Shown: positions 23,011 through 31,565 of the stretch, piece by piece
Layout: each line of letters starts with the position of its first letter
Numbering within the stretch: the first letter of the stretch is position 1
Assembly: GCF_005889715.1 (NCBI RefSeq)
Contig: NZ_VCKW01000057.1
Coordinates: 1 to 37,624, forward strand
Direction of reading: 5' to 3'
Length of the DNA: 37,624 nt
Origin: Actinomadura soli
GTDB lineage: Bacteria > Actinomycetota > Actinomycetes > Streptosporangiales > Streptosporangiaceae
Notes under the pieces: generated by a model
Databases searched by the model: none
Told to the model about the DNA's origin: nothing
What the model saw: the letters and a program-made list of their open reading frames with translations, nothing else
Translations under genes and position numbers: made by a program

Positions 23011-23457
23011 GTGACGGGTCGGCATCGCGGGCAGCCGAAGGAATGGGTTGCCGAGGACGAGGTGGACGCGCGTTCGTCCCGGGGTAAGCGGATCGGTGTC
23101 GTCGCGGGTGCGTTCGTGGTTCCCGTTGTGCTGGCCTCACTGGTCGCGTTCGGGCTGCGCGAGGACCCGGTGCGGGAGCGGCCGGAGACGGTGGGGTCGT
23201 CGGCGCGGAACGTGACCCCGGCCGTGACGCCCGAGGGGGAGCCGACGTACGGGGAGTACGTGCCGCCCGAATCGGAGCCGCAGGCGGGGACGAAGGCTCC
23301 CAAGCGGGCGCCCCTGCCGGAGGCGGTGCCGCGGAAGAAGAGGACTCCCAAGCCGTCGCCGTCCTTCAGGACGAGGCGGCCGTGCCCGCCGGGCTGGGAA
23401 GACGTCTGGTGGATGCACCGGTGGTGCGAGCCGCAGCATGCTCACCGTGGTCGCTGA
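23011..23457 (+). CDS. Uncharacterised single-pass membrane protein with Pro-rich tail
   Basis: The 148-residue frame has a charged N-terminus, one membrane helix (about 'GVVAGAFVVPVVLASLVAFGL', residues 30-50), an outside region rich in Pro, Glu and Lys ('KRAPLPEAVPRKKRTPKPSP'), and a compact end with two Cys and several Trp ('RPCPPGWEDVWWMHRWCEP'). The Cys pair may form a disulfide. I do not recognise the family. The GTG at 23011 is chosen because it directly precedes a normal-looking charged leader; an upstream start at 22954 is possible. It lies 82 bp before the M15 peptidase on the same strand. Confidence 0.65.
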   Translation: MTGRHRGQPKEWVAEDEVDARSSRGKRIGVVAGAFVVPVVLASLVAFGLREDPVRERPETVGSSARNVTPAVTPEGEPTYGEYVPPESEPQAGTKAPKRAPLPEAVPRKKRTPKPSPSFRTRRPCPPGWEDVWWMHRWCEPQHAHRGR

Positions 23458-23539
23458 ACCGATTACGCACAGGTCATCGTAGAACCTGTAGTAGCGTTCT
23501 GCCGCTGTTCCGCAACTGGGCATCAGGAGGAAAACCACC

Positions 23540-24580
23540 GTGCCGAACCCCCGGTCGGCGGCGCTGACCGCGGTCTTCCTGGTGATGACGATGATCTCAC
23601 CGCATGGCGCCGCCACGGCGGCCGAGGGTCGGGCCGACCCTCTGGAGTCGCTGCGCCGTGAAGCGTCGAAGGCCCGCACCGAGCTCGAGAAGGCCACGAA
23701 GCGGATGGAGGACCGGCAGAAGGATCTGGCCGCTTCGCAGGTCAAGCTGCGGGACACGCTGAAGGATCTGGCGGCGGCCGAGGCCGAGCTGAACGAGATC
23801 CGGGAGCCGCTGGCCAGGCTGGCGAACACCTCGTACCAGCAGCGCGGCGCCGCCGGGTCGATGTCGATCTTCGGTGGCGGTGACCCGGGGCAGGCGCTGC
23901 GTTCGACGGCGGACGTGACGCTGCTCGCCCAGTCGCAGAAGGCGCTTGTGGACCGTGCCGATGAGCTGCAGGAGCGGCGGAAGCGGCTCGCCACGACCGC
24001 TCAGGACCTGCAGTCGCGCAACGCGGTCGAGCAGACCCGCCTGCAGCAGGAGGTCGACGGGCTGAAGAGCAAGTCGGCGCAGCTGACCGAGCAGCTCAAC
24101 GAGATGCTCGACAAGCTCGCGGTGAGCCGGTTGAAGCGGCTGCAGCTCGGGTGCGACAGGGGCCTTTCGAGCGACGCGAAGCAGTTCCCGAACGGGCTGA
24201 TCCCGTCGAGGTACCTGTGCGTCCTGCCGCAGAAGGGGCACAAGCTGCGGGCGGACGCGGCGCAGGCGTTCTACAAGCTGAACGCGTCCTACAAGCGCCG
24301 GTTCGGCCGTGACATGTGCGTCACGGACGCGTACCGGAACCTGTCGGACCAGCACCGGATCTACGCGCAGCGGCCGGGCTTCGCCGCGGTTCCCGGGACG
24401 AGCAACCACGGCAAGGGCCAGGCCGTCGATCTCTGCGGCGGCGTGCAGAACTCTGGGTCGGTCCAGTTCAACTGGATGGAGGCCAATGCCGGGAAGTACG
24501 GGTGGATCCATCCGGCGTGGGCGTACAGCAACCCGTTCGAGCCGTGGCACTGGGAGTACGGCACCGAGAACGACGAGTGA
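23540..24580 (+). CDS. Secreted coiled-coil M15-family D-Ala-D-Ala carboxypeptidase-like peptidase
   Basis: The 346-residue protein has a signal peptide (about 1-27, ending GAATAAEG). A long coiled coil follows (about 35-215, heptad-rich 'ARTELEKATKRMEDRQKDLA'), like the N-terminal helices of NlpC/P60 and EnvC-type cell wall factors. The C-terminus is a VanY-type peptidase domain with the zinc/catalytic motifs 'SNHGKGQAVDLC' (HxxxxxxD) and 'EPWHWEY' (third zinc His). It should trim peptidoglycan stem peptides or crossbridges outside the cell, with the coiled coil tethering or regulating it. The GTG start has aggagg 9 nt upstream. Confidence 0.88.
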   Translation: MPNPRSAALTAVFLVMTMISPHGAATAAEGRADPLESLRREASKARTELEKATKRMEDRQKDLAASQVKLRDTLKDLAAAEAELNEIREPLARLANTSYQQRGAAGSMSIFGGGDPGQALRSTADVTLLAQSQKALVDRADELQERRKRLATTAQDLQSRNAVEQTRLQQEVDGLKSKSAQLTEQLNEMLDKLAVSRLKRLQLGCDRGLSSDAKQFPNGLIPSRYLCVLPQKGHKLRADAAQAFYKLNASYKRRFGRDMCVTDAYRNLSDQHRIYAQRPGFAAVPGTSNHGKGQAVDLCGGVQNSGSVQFNWMEANAGKYGWIHPAWAYSNPFEPWHWEYGTENDE

Positions 24581-24655
24581 CATCGGCGTCGTTCGCCGTC
24601 TCGGCCCGTATCTCGTGCCGCTGGACGGCCGCCCTGTGAGGTTTCGTCTGCTCGG

Positions 24656-25069
24656 CTAGAGCGGGATCTCGGTGGCGGGGACGACCTCGATGGTGCAGTG
24701 GCGGCAGCGGCTTGCCTTGATGGGGATCTCACCGAGGCACTGCGGGCACTCGCGCTCGGTGGCCTCCCTTCGCCGGTCCATCCGCTCGATCAGCTTGGTC
24801 GTCGGCAGCACCACCAGGAAGTACACGATCACGGCCGTGATGGTGAAGGCGATCGCGGAGGTCACGAAGATCCCGTACGGGAACTGGGTGCCGCTGATCG
24901 TGACCGACAGCCGGGTGTAGTCGGGCTTGCCGCCGAGCAGCGCGATCAGGGGGGTGATGAAGGAGTTCGCGAAGTCCTTCACGAGGCCGGCGAAGGCGGC
25001 TCCGACGACGAACGCGACGGCGAGGTCGATGAGGTTCCCGCGGAAGAGGAACGTCTTGAATCCACTCAT
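24656..25069 (-). CDS. mscL: Large-conductance mechanosensitive channel MscL with C-terminal zinc ribbon
   Basis: The 137-residue protein starts with the MscL N-terminus 'FKTFLFRGNLIDLAVAFVVGAAFAGLVKDFANSFITPLIALLGG' (short helix and TM1). TM2 follows (about 70-92, 'SAIAFTITAVIVYFLVVLP'). In place of the usual short helical tail there is a Cys-rich end with CPQC and CRHC spaced like a zinc ribbon. MscL forms a pentameric pore that opens on membrane tension to release solutes during osmotic downshock. The added ribbon could bind metal and affect gating or assembly. Several actinobacterial MscL proteins have such an end. Confidence 0.93.
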   Translation of the reverse strand: MSGFKTFLFRGNLIDLAVAFVVGAAFAGLVKDFANSFITPLIALLGGKPDYTRLSVTISGTQFPYGIFVTSAIAFTITAVIVYFLVVLPTTKLIERMDRRREATERECPQCLGEIPIKASRCRHCTIEVVPATEIPL

Positions 25070-25211
25070 GTCGAGCTCCAGGGGTGTCGGGGGTGCGCAT
25101 GCAGATCTGCGCAGGAACGGCTACGGATCGTAATGAAACATCCCCGGAATCGCCAAGTCAGGACAAAAACGATCTCTGAGGTGCGGACTTACGAGTGCGG
25201 CGTGAAATCGG

Positions 25212-25823
25212 TCAGGGGTTGGCGATCGTCAGGGACAGGGGTGCTCCGGTGCCCGCCAGCGCCGCGGCCTGGGCCCGGTCGGTGGCCAGGACGACCAGTG
25301 CTCCCTCCTCCGCGCGGCCCTCGCTCGGGGGTGGGATCGCGACGACGGGCACGGCTGAGACCACGATTCGCGCCGGGCCCTGCTGGTGTGGCCCTTCGAG
25401 TGGATCGGGACGGGCCGGGGTGGTCAGGACGTCGATGCGGTCGCCGGGGCGGAGGAGTCGGGCGGCGTCGGCGTCGGCCACGCGGACGGGGGCGGCGACC
25501 GTGCCGGGACCGTAGCCGCGGAGCAGGGCGGCGCCGACGACGCGGGCGTCGGTGAGGGGCTCGCCACGGCGCATGGGGCCGGCGAGGACGCGTCCGGCGG
25601 CGGGTGAGTGGAGAGCGCCCGAGGGGACGGAGCCCGGAGGGAGGCTCACCGGGCGCAGGTCGGAGGGGATGAGAGCCTTCCCGGCCGGGAGGTCGCGGGC
25701 GGCGGCGAGGACGCGGACGGACGGCGGCGGTGCCGGGCGCAGGGCCAGGAGGGCGAGCCCGGCGGCGGCCGCGGCGAACAGCGCCGCCAGCGGCCGCCGC
25801 AGGCGGCTTAAGCGGACGTTCAC
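25212..25823 (-). CDS. SAF-domain (CpaB/RcpC-like) membrane-anchored protein
   Basis: The 203-residue protein has a basic start, one membrane helix (about 11-28, 'PLAALFAAAAAGLALLAL') and then a SAF domain ('VRVLAAARDLPAGKALIPSDLRPVSLPPGSVP', followed by 'GRVLAGPMRRGEPLT'). The C-terminal part contains 'LRPGDRIDVLTT', as in the Flp pilus protein CpaB/RcpC. No other pilus assembly gene is nearby, so a pilus role is uncertain; in actinomycetes such genes often stand alone beside this housekeeping block. The GTG overlaps the stop of the MTA phosphorylase gene by 4 bp, so the two are coupled. Confidence 0.85.
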   Translation of the reverse strand: MNVRLSRLRRPLAALFAAAAAGLALLALRPAPPPSVRVLAAARDLPAGKALIPSDLRPVSLPPGSVPSGALHSPAAGRVLAGPMRRGEPLTDARVVGAALLRGYGPGTVAAPVRVADADAARLLRPGDRIDVLTTPARPDPLEGPHQQGPARIVVSAVPVVAIPPPSEGRAEEGALVVLATDRAQAAALAGTGAPLSLTIANP

Positions 25824-26647
25824 GGGAGCTCCAGGGGAAGCTTGATGCCGTCCAGGACGTTCGGGCACGGGCACGAGCGGTCGGCCGGCAGCGCCTTGAC
25901 GATGTCGGCGACGACGGTGCGGAGGCGGCCGATGTTCTCCCCGAAGACGCGGAGCACCTCGTCCATGGTGACGCCCTCGCCCTCTTCGATGCCCGCGTCG
26001 AGGTCGGTGACGAGGCACAGCGGCGTGTAGCAGAGCGCCAGCTCGCGGGCGAGGACGGCCTCGGGGTGGCCGGTCATCCCGATGAGCGTCCAGCCCTGGG
26101 AGGCGAACCACTGGGACTCGGCCCGGGTCGAGAAGCGCGGCCCCTCGATGACGACGAGGGTGCCGCGGTCGACGGGATCCCAGCCGGCGGCGCGGGCCGA
26201 CGTCACGGCGGTGCGGCGGCCGACCGGGCAGTACGGGTCGGAGAACGAGACGTGGACGGCGGCGCCGTCGTCGTAGTAGGTCTGCGCCCGTCCGGACGTG
26301 CGGTCGGCGAGCTGGTCGGGCACGGCGAGCGTGCCGGGGCCGTGGTCGGGGGTGAGCGAGCCGACCGCGCTCGGGGCCAGCACCTGCCGGACGCCGAGGG
26401 AGCGCAGCGCCCACAGGTTGGCCCGGTAGGGGATCTTGTGCGGCGGGAACCGGTGGTCGCGGCCGTGGCGCGGGACGAACGCGACGCGGCGGTCGGCGAG
26501 CTCGCCGACGGTGACGGTGTCGCTCGGAGGGCCGTACGGGGTCTCGACCCGCATCTCCTCGACGTCGTCGAGGAACGAGTAGAACCCGGAGCCGCCGATG
26601 ACTCCGATCTCGGCGGCGGGCGGGGAACCGGAAGGCTGAGTGGACAT
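25820..26647 (-). CDS. mtnP: S-methyl-5'-thioadenosine phosphorylase (MTAP-type)
   Basis: The 275-residue protein shows the PNP/MTAP phosphate-binding 'GVIGGSGFY', 'PRHGRDHRFPPHKIPYRANLWAL', the substrate-pocket 'GPRFSTRAESQWFASQGWTLIGMTG' and a Cys-x-Cys in 'RSCPCPN' near the end. It cleaves methylthioadenosine with phosphate to adenine and methylthioribose-1-phosphate, part of methionine and adenine salvage; some actinobacterial members prefer other purine nucleosides. I chose ATG 26647. A GTG at 26665 would add six residues, and neither has a clear ribosome-binding site, so the message may be leaderless. The stop overlaps the SAF gene start. Confidence 0.9.
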   Translation of the reverse strand: MSTQPSGSPPAAEIGVIGGSGFYSFLDDVEEMRVETPYGPPSDTVTVGELADRRVAFVPRHGRDHRFPPHKIPYRANLWALRSLGVRQVLAPSAVGSLTPDHGPGTLAVPDQLADRTSGRAQTYYDDGAAVHVSFSDPYCPVGRRTAVTSARAAGWDPVDRGTLVVIEGPRFSTRAESQWFASQGWTLIGMTGHPEAVLARELALCYTPLCLVTDLDAGIEEGEGVTMDEVLRVFGENIGRLRTVVADIVKALPADRSCPCPNVLDGIKLPLELP

Positions 26648-26845
26648 GGCGCCGACACTAGCCACCCCGCCGCGGCACCCGGGAGACCGTCCGCGAATTG
26701 TGGATAACCCCGGAGAAGGGGCCCGGCCTGAGCCGGGCCCCTCCCCTTCCCCGTCCCGGCCGCGGCCGGGGTCGGCGCAGGTCGGCCGGTCCGCCGCCGC
26801 GGGTTCATACGGGGGTCCGCGGCGCGTGTCAGCCGGTCTGCACGG

Positions 26846-28975
26846 CTATCCGACCGGGTCGAGAACCTTGGGCCGCTCGACGGACGGTTCCTCCTTGGCC
26901 AGACGGCCCGGCGCCCAGATCCGCCGGCCGATGTCGTACGACAGCGCCGGAAGCAGCAGGGACCGGACGATCAGGGTGTCGAGCAGGACGCCGAACGCCA
27001 CCGCGAAGCCCATCTCGACCATGAACACCAGCGGCAGCGTGACCATGGACGCGAACGTCGCCGCCAGGACCAGGCCCGCCGAGGTGATCACGCCGCCGGT
27101 GACGGTGAGGCCGCGCTGGATGCCGCGCCGGGTCCCGAGCTTCTGCGACTCCTCCCGGACGCGGTGCATCAGGAAGATGTTGTAGTCGACCCCCAGCGCC
27201 ACCAGGAAGATGAACGCCAGCAGCGGGAATCCGGAGTCGGTGCCCTCGAATCCGAAGCCGTAGTCGAAGATCAGCGCGCACGCGCCGAGCGAGGCGAGGA
27301 ACGACAGCACCACGGTGCCCATCATCAGCAGCGGCGCGACGACGGCGCGCAGCAGCGCGATGAGGATCAGGAACACCACGCCCAGCACGATCGGGATGAT
27401 CACCTTGTTGTCGCGGCTGGAGGCCCGTTTGATGTCGAGGGACGTCGCGGTGGTCCCGCCGACCTTGGCGTCCGCGGACGGGACGGCGTGCGCCGCCGCC
27501 CGCAGCCGGTCGATGGTCGCGCGCGCGGCCTCGCTGTCGGCCGGGTCCTTCAGCGTCGCCTCGTACTTGACCAGGCCGTTCGCCGTGGCCGCCGGGCCGA
27601 GTTCGGCGACGCCCGGCGTCCCGCGGACGGTCTCGGCGATCCGGTCGGACGCCGACGCCTTGCCGATCACGACGGCCGGTGAGCCCGATCCGGCGGCGAA
27701 GTGCCGGGAGACGACCTCGGAGCCCTTGATGGAGTCGGGACGTCCGGTGAACTGCCCTGCGTCGGAGAGCCCGTCGGCCTTGAGCGAGCCCAGGCCGAGG
27801 GTGAGGACGATCAGTCCGAGCATGGTCACGGCCCAGAGCGCGCGCGGGCGCCTTCCGACCAGACCGGCGATACGGCTCCAGATGCCGTGTTCGGCCTCGT
27901 ACGCCTCCGGCTCCAGGTACTTGGCGTCGTACCGGGGGATCAGCGGCCAGAACAGCCAGCGGCCGCAGATGACGAGAAGGGCGGGCAGGAGGGTGGTCAT
28001 GGCGCCGAGTGCGGTGAGGACGCCCGCCGCGGCCACCGGGCCCATGCCTGCAGTGGAGTTCATCTCGGCGAGCAGCAGGCACAGCAGGCCGACCGCGACG
28101 GTGGCGGCGGACGCGATGAGCGCGGGCCCGGCGCGATGCAGCGCGTACGCCATGGCTTCGTGCCGGTCCTCGTGCCTATGCAGTTCTTCCCGATATCGGG
28201 CGACGAGTAGTAGCGCGTAGTCGGTGGCCACACCGAAGACGAGTACGGTCAGGATTCCTGAGCTCTGGCCGTTGACGGTGAGGTCGCCGTACTTGGCGAG
28301 CAGATACACCAGCGACTGGGCCAGCCCTAGCGCGAAGAGGGCGCTCAGCACAGGGACGAACCAAAGGACTGGGCTGCGGTAGATGATGAGCAGCAGGATG
28401 ATGACGACGCTGCCAGCGGCCATGAGCAGGAAGCCGTCGATGGTCTCGAAGACCTTGAACTGGTCGGCGCCCATGCCGGCGGGTCCGGTGACGTGCGTGG
28501 TCAGTCCGGGTGGTCCGCGCTTGGCGAGGTCACGTGCCTCGTCTACCGCTTTGGTGAGGTCCTCATCGGTGAGGGGCACGAACGTCTGCAGGGCTTTGCC
28601 GTCCTTGGACGGGAACGGCCCCTGCACCTTCTGCGCGCCGGGCAGCTTCTGCAAGGCGGAGACGTCCGAGGCGGCCTTCGCGCGGTCTTGCGCCGTGATT
28701 CCGCCGGAGCGCTCGTAGACGACGACCGCGGGCATCGTCTCGTCCTTGCGGAACTGTTCCTCCAACTCGACGACCTGCGTGGATTCGGCCCCGCCCGGGA
28801 GCCAGGACGCCGCGTCGTTCTTCTCGACGTCGCCGAGCCTGCCGGCCAGTGGGCCGAGGGCGAGCAGCAGGACGACCCACAGAGCCAGGACGGCCCACTT
28901 GGTGCGCCGGCCGGCGATGAGTCCGGCCACGCGGTGGGCCCGTGACCTGGGGGGAGCCGGGCTGTGTTCGCTCAT
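26846..28975 (-). CDS. MmpL/RND-family membrane transporter
   Basis: The 709-residue protein has two MMPL halves, each with one helix, a large extracellular domain and five helices. The first half starts at 'TKWAVLALWVVLLLALGPLAGRL' and has 'VFGVATDYALLLVARYREEL', the conserved Asp-Tyr pair for proton relay. The second half has 'FLVALGVDYNIFLMHRVREE' with the matching Asp-Tyr. The length is at the short end of MmpL proteins and typical of actinomycetes outside mycobacteria. It probably exports a lipid or a drug-like metabolite by proton motive force. ATG 28975 follows ggagagga. A palindromic candidate operator lies about 80 bp upstream (29056-29073). Confidence 0.9.
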   Translation of the reverse strand: MSEHSPAPPRSRAHRVAGLIAGRRTKWAVLALWVVLLLALGPLAGRLGDVEKNDAASWLPGGAESTQVVELEEQFRKDETMPAVVVYERSGGITAQDRAKAASDVSALQKLPGAQKVQGPFPSKDGKALQTFVPLTDEDLTKAVDEARDLAKRGPPGLTTHVTGPAGMGADQFKVFETIDGFLLMAAGSVVIILLLIIYRSPVLWFVPVLSALFALGLAQSLVYLLAKYGDLTVNGQSSGILTVLVFGVATDYALLLVARYREELHRHEDRHEAMAYALHRAGPALIASAATVAVGLLCLLLAEMNSTAGMGPVAAAGVLTALGAMTTLLPALLVICGRWLFWPLIPRYDAKYLEPEAYEAEHGIWSRIAGLVGRRPRALWAVTMLGLIVLTLGLGSLKADGLSDAGQFTGRPDSIKGSEVVSRHFAAGSGSPAVVIGKASASDRIAETVRGTPGVAELGPAATANGLVKYEATLKDPADSEAARATIDRLRAAAHAVPSADAKVGGTTATSLDIKRASSRDNKVIIPIVLGVVFLILIALLRAVVAPLLMMGTVVLSFLASLGACALIFDYGFGFEGTDSGFPLLAFIFLVALGVDYNIFLMHRVREESQKLGTRRGIQRGLTVTGGVITSAGLVLAATFASMVTLPLVFMVEMGFAVAFGVLLDTLIVRSLLLPALSYDIGRRIWAPGRLAKEEPSVERPKVLDPVG

Positions 28976-29055
28976 GTTCCTCTCCTGTGTACTCTGCGAT
29001 CGAGATATGTCGCGTCCGCCCAAGGGTGTCTCGCTCGTCGAGACGTGTCAAGTAC

Positions 29056-29073
29056 TATCGCGAATTCTCGATA
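29056..29073. promoter_or_regulatory. Imperfect 18-bp palindrome upstream of the MmpL gene
   Basis: The sequence tatcgcgaattctcgata matches its own reverse complement at 16 of 18 positions. It lies in a conspicuously AT-richer spacer that also holds repeated tcgaga/tctcga pieces (around 29000, 29038, 29113). The size fits a TetR- or MarR-type site, but no such regulator is adjacent, so the link to the MmpL gene rests on position. Confidence 0.5.
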
Positions 29074-29465
29074 CTGTTGCATCAAACTTCTCGGATCAAG
29101 AGTCTCTCTGAGATCGAGAGTTTTGTCAAACGGGAGAGGGTGCATGCGTGCCGGTCGCCTCCCACGTACTCAATCGTCGCGAGAAAGCACCGTCGGCGCG
29201 TCCGGCATGAGAAGGGACCTGGGCTACCCCGGCCGAGGCATGAAGGGGCCCGCGCCTACCCCTTGAGATGTAGAAGGGGAAGGTCGGCACAGGTCTTGAA
29301 TAGGAGGCCCGCCTCCGCCTCGCCGGCGCGAGCTCTCGCGGACGTGGGCAGATGCCAGGCTGGCATGGCGAAACCGGGGGTCCGCCGGGTGGACGTGGGT
29401 CCAGCCGGGGGATCCCCGGTTCGGTGTGCGGAGACAGACGTGAAGTCAGTCCAGGCCGTGGAAGG
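29074..29465. other. Gene-free stretch between the MmpL promoter and the FmdB gene
   Basis: Frames cross this region but none resembles a protein. It holds further tcgaga-type repeats up to about 29120 and a 14-bp palindrome ggaggcccgcctcc (29303-29316) that could be part of a terminator for the leftward FmdB gene. Nothing else is recognised. Confidence 0.5.
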
Positions 29466-29816
29466 TCAGGCGACCTTTTCGGACGACGAGGACGACGACG
29501 TGCTGGAGGACGACGAGTCGCCCCCAGACGAAGAGGAAGACGAAGACGACGACGTGTCCGACTTGGACGAGTCGCCGCTGGAGGAAGAGCCGCCCGAGGA
29601 GCCGTTGGACGAGGCGCCCGCCGTCGCGGGCTTCCCAGAGCCCCGGCTGTCGGTGCGGTAGAAGCCGGACCCCTTGAAGATGATCCCCGCGGCCGAGAAG
29701 ACCTTGCGAAGCTTGCCGCTGCACGCCGGGCACTCGGTCAGCGCGTCGTCGCTGAACTTCTGCACGATCTCAAGAGGCTCGCCGCACTCGGTGCAAACGT
29801 ACTGATACGTCGGCAC
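29466..29816 (-). CDS. FmdB-family zinc ribbon protein with long Ser-rich tail
   Basis: The 116-residue protein starts PTYQYVCTECGEPLEIVQKF, the FmdB zinc ribbon, with CxxC near residue 7 and CPAC near 33. 'GSGFYRTDSRG' follows, the usual end of the conserved part. The last ~55 residues are almost only Ser, Gly, Thr, Asp and Lys, with one run of nine Ser. FmdB proteins were named from an amide-porter regulator, but their role is not established. GTG 29816 has gaggaggga just upstream and gives the standard N-terminus. Confidence 0.9.
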   Translation of the reverse strand: MPTYQYVCTECGEPLEIVQKFSDDALTECPACSGKLRKVFSAAGIIFKGSGFYRTDSRGSGKPATAGASSNGSSGGSSSSGDSSKSDTSSSSSSSSSGGDSSSSSTSSSSSSEKVA

Positions 29817-29893
29817 GGTCCCTCCTCGCTGACTCAACCCGGCAGTCCCGGACTGGCACTCACTTTAGACGACTGCTAATGGTACCGATGATT

Positions 29894-29921
29894 GGAACAG
29901 GATTCGCCCCCGGCCTGTTCC
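29894..29921 (-). terminator. Inverted repeat downstream of the antiporter gene
   Basis: Arms ggaacagg and cctgttcc (8 bp, 12-nt spacer) lie 57 bp beyond the leftward antiporter stop. A second pair, ccctgacc (29920-29927) and ggtcaggg (29960-29967), overlaps its edge, so alternative stems are possible. The repeats probably end the antiporter transcript. Confidence 0.45.
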
Positions 29922-29977
29922 CTGACCCGTCATCAGCCGACAGGCCAGGGAAAGGGGCCGGTCAGGGAAACGCAGTG

Positions 29978-31462
29978 TCACGTGCCCGTTTCGCCGAACC
30001 ACCCTGCCAGCCGCCCCTTCCGGCTGACCGCGCGCAGACGGCGCTCCGTGGCGTCGCGTACGGCGTCGGTGGTCACGACCAGGAGGGTGTCACCCGCTTG
30101 CAGAGGCGTGGTGGGCTCCGGGACGAAGCTGGACCCGTTCCGCACAACAAGGGTGACGGACGCCCCATGCGGAAGCCGGAGCTCGAATATCTCCACGCCG
30201 TTCAGCATGGAGTCGAGCGGTATCCGCACTTCCAGCAGGTCGGCGTGCAGTTCCTCCAGGGGGGCGGCTTCCACGTCCAGTTCCCGTGTCTGCTCGTCGC
30301 TCTTCAGCCGGCACAGGCGCGCCGCCAGCGGCAGCGTGGGGCCTTGCAGGAGGGTGAACACGACGACGATGTTGAAGACGATCGCGAACAGCCGGTCGGC
30401 GCTCTCGACGTGCTCCACCATCGGGATGGTGGCGAGGACGATCGGGACGGCGCCGCGCAGCCCCGCCCAGGACGCGAACATCTTCTCGCCCCACGACAGC
30501 TTGAATCCGATCGTGGACAGCACGATCGACACAGGACGTGCGATCAGCAGCAGGACGAACCCGACCACGAGCGCGGGCACGATCTGGGCGGGCAGTTCAC
30601 TGGGCGAGGCCAGCAGGCCCAGCATCACGAACAGCCCGATCTGGGCGAGCCACCCGACGCCTTCGGCGAAGCCACGCGTGGCTGGACGGTGCGGTAGCCG
30701 GGCGTTGCCCAGGACGAGGGCGCTGACGTACACGGCAAGGAACCCGCTGGAGTGCAGGAGCGATGCCGCGCCATAGGCGCCGACCGACAGCGACAGCACC
30801 GCGATGGGGTAGAGGCCGGACGCGGGCAGTGCGATGCGGCGCAGACCTTGTGCGCCCAGCCAGCCGATGGCGAAGCCGACGATGCCGCCCGCGATCAGCT
30901 CGTACAGCATCACGCCGAGGAGCTCGGTGAGGTTCGGCACGCCGGTGTGCGCGCTGAGCGTCACCACGATGATCACGACGGGTGCGTCGTTGAAGCCGGA
31001 CTCGGCCTCCAGCATCCCGCTCAGCCGGGACGGCAGCGGCAGCCGCCGCAGCACCGAGAACACGGCGGCGGCGTCGGTGGGGGCGAGCACGGCGGCGAGC
31101 AGGAACGCGGGCCGCCAGTCCAGTCCGACCAGCCACATGGCGGCGAGCCCGACGACGACGATGCTGATCAGCGTGCCGATGGTGGAGACGACGAGAGCGG
31201 CGGGCACCGAGGGCCTGACGTGCCGCCAGTTGGTGGTGACGCCGCCCTCGGCGAGGATCAGGACGAGGGCCGCGAGGCCGAGGGTCTCGGCCAGCTCGAC
31301 GTCGTCGAACTGGATGTGCGCGGGGCCGGACTCGCCGATGAGCAGGCCGAGGCCCATGTACGCCAGGAGGGTGGGCAGGCCCGCCTTGTGCGACAGCCTG
31401 ACCGCGACGATGGCGCAGAGTACGAGCGTGGCCCCGAGGAGTAGCCAGATGTCGAGATGCAC
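29978..31462 (-). CDS. CPA1-type potassium/proton antiporter (NhaP2-like) with C-terminal RCK_C domain
   Basis: In the 494 residues, about 12-13 membrane helices (to residue ~385) contain the ion-site motifs 'APTDAAAVF' and 'ESGFNDAPV', the latter with the Asn-Asp pair of electroneutral CPA1 exchangers, and 'WAGLRGAVPIVLA'. A cytosolic end (about 400-485, 'HADLLEVRIPLDSMLNGVEIFELRLPHGASVTLVVRNGSSF') is a TrkA-C/RCK_C domain that binds ligands and gates the exchanger. The architecture matches NhaP2/CvrA-like K+/H+ antiporters for cytosolic potassium and pH control. The start is GTG 31462; an overlapping ATG two bases upstream is in another frame. Confidence 0.9.
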   Translation of the reverse strand: MHLDIWLLLGATLVLCAIVAVRLSHKAGLPTLLAYMGLGLLIGESGPAHIQFDDVELAETLGLAALVLILAEGGVTTNWRHVRPSVPAALVVSTIGTLISIVVVGLAAMWLVGLDWRPAFLLAAVLAPTDAAAVFSVLRRLPLPSRLSGMLEAESGFNDAPVVIIVVTLSAHTGVPNLTELLGVMLYELIAGGIVGFAIGWLGAQGLRRIALPASGLYPIAVLSLSVGAYGAASLLHSSGFLAVYVSALVLGNARLPHRPATRGFAEGVGWLAQIGLFVMLGLLASPSELPAQIVPALVVGFVLLLIARPVSIVLSTIGFKLSWGEKMFASWAGLRGAVPIVLATIPMVEHVESADRLFAIVFNIVVVFTLLQGPTLPLAARLCRLKSDEQTRELDVEAAPLEELHADLLEVRIPLDSMLNGVEIFELRLPHGASVTLVVRNGSSFVPEPTTPLQAGDTLLVVTTDAVRDATERRLRAVSRKGRLAGWFGETGT

Positions 31463-31565
31463 ATCCCACCCTTCGGGGTCGTCAAACTTGATCGTTTAGG
31501 AATCCTACAGATTCACCGGCCGATCGCACATTTGCGGTTGAGAGACGGCATGTCGGAAAGGGTGA

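Noticed and set aside
23479..23497. A third BlaI-like site before the M15 peptidase (cgtagaacctgtagtag)
   Set aside because: Only the right half-site (tgtagta) matches; the left half is not its complement, so it is not the dyad seen at 844 and 2703.
25095..25111. Palindrome gcagatctgc upstream of mscL flanked by gcgca/tgcgc
   Set aside because: Short and single; it may be an operator, but there is no second copy or neighbouring regulator to support it.
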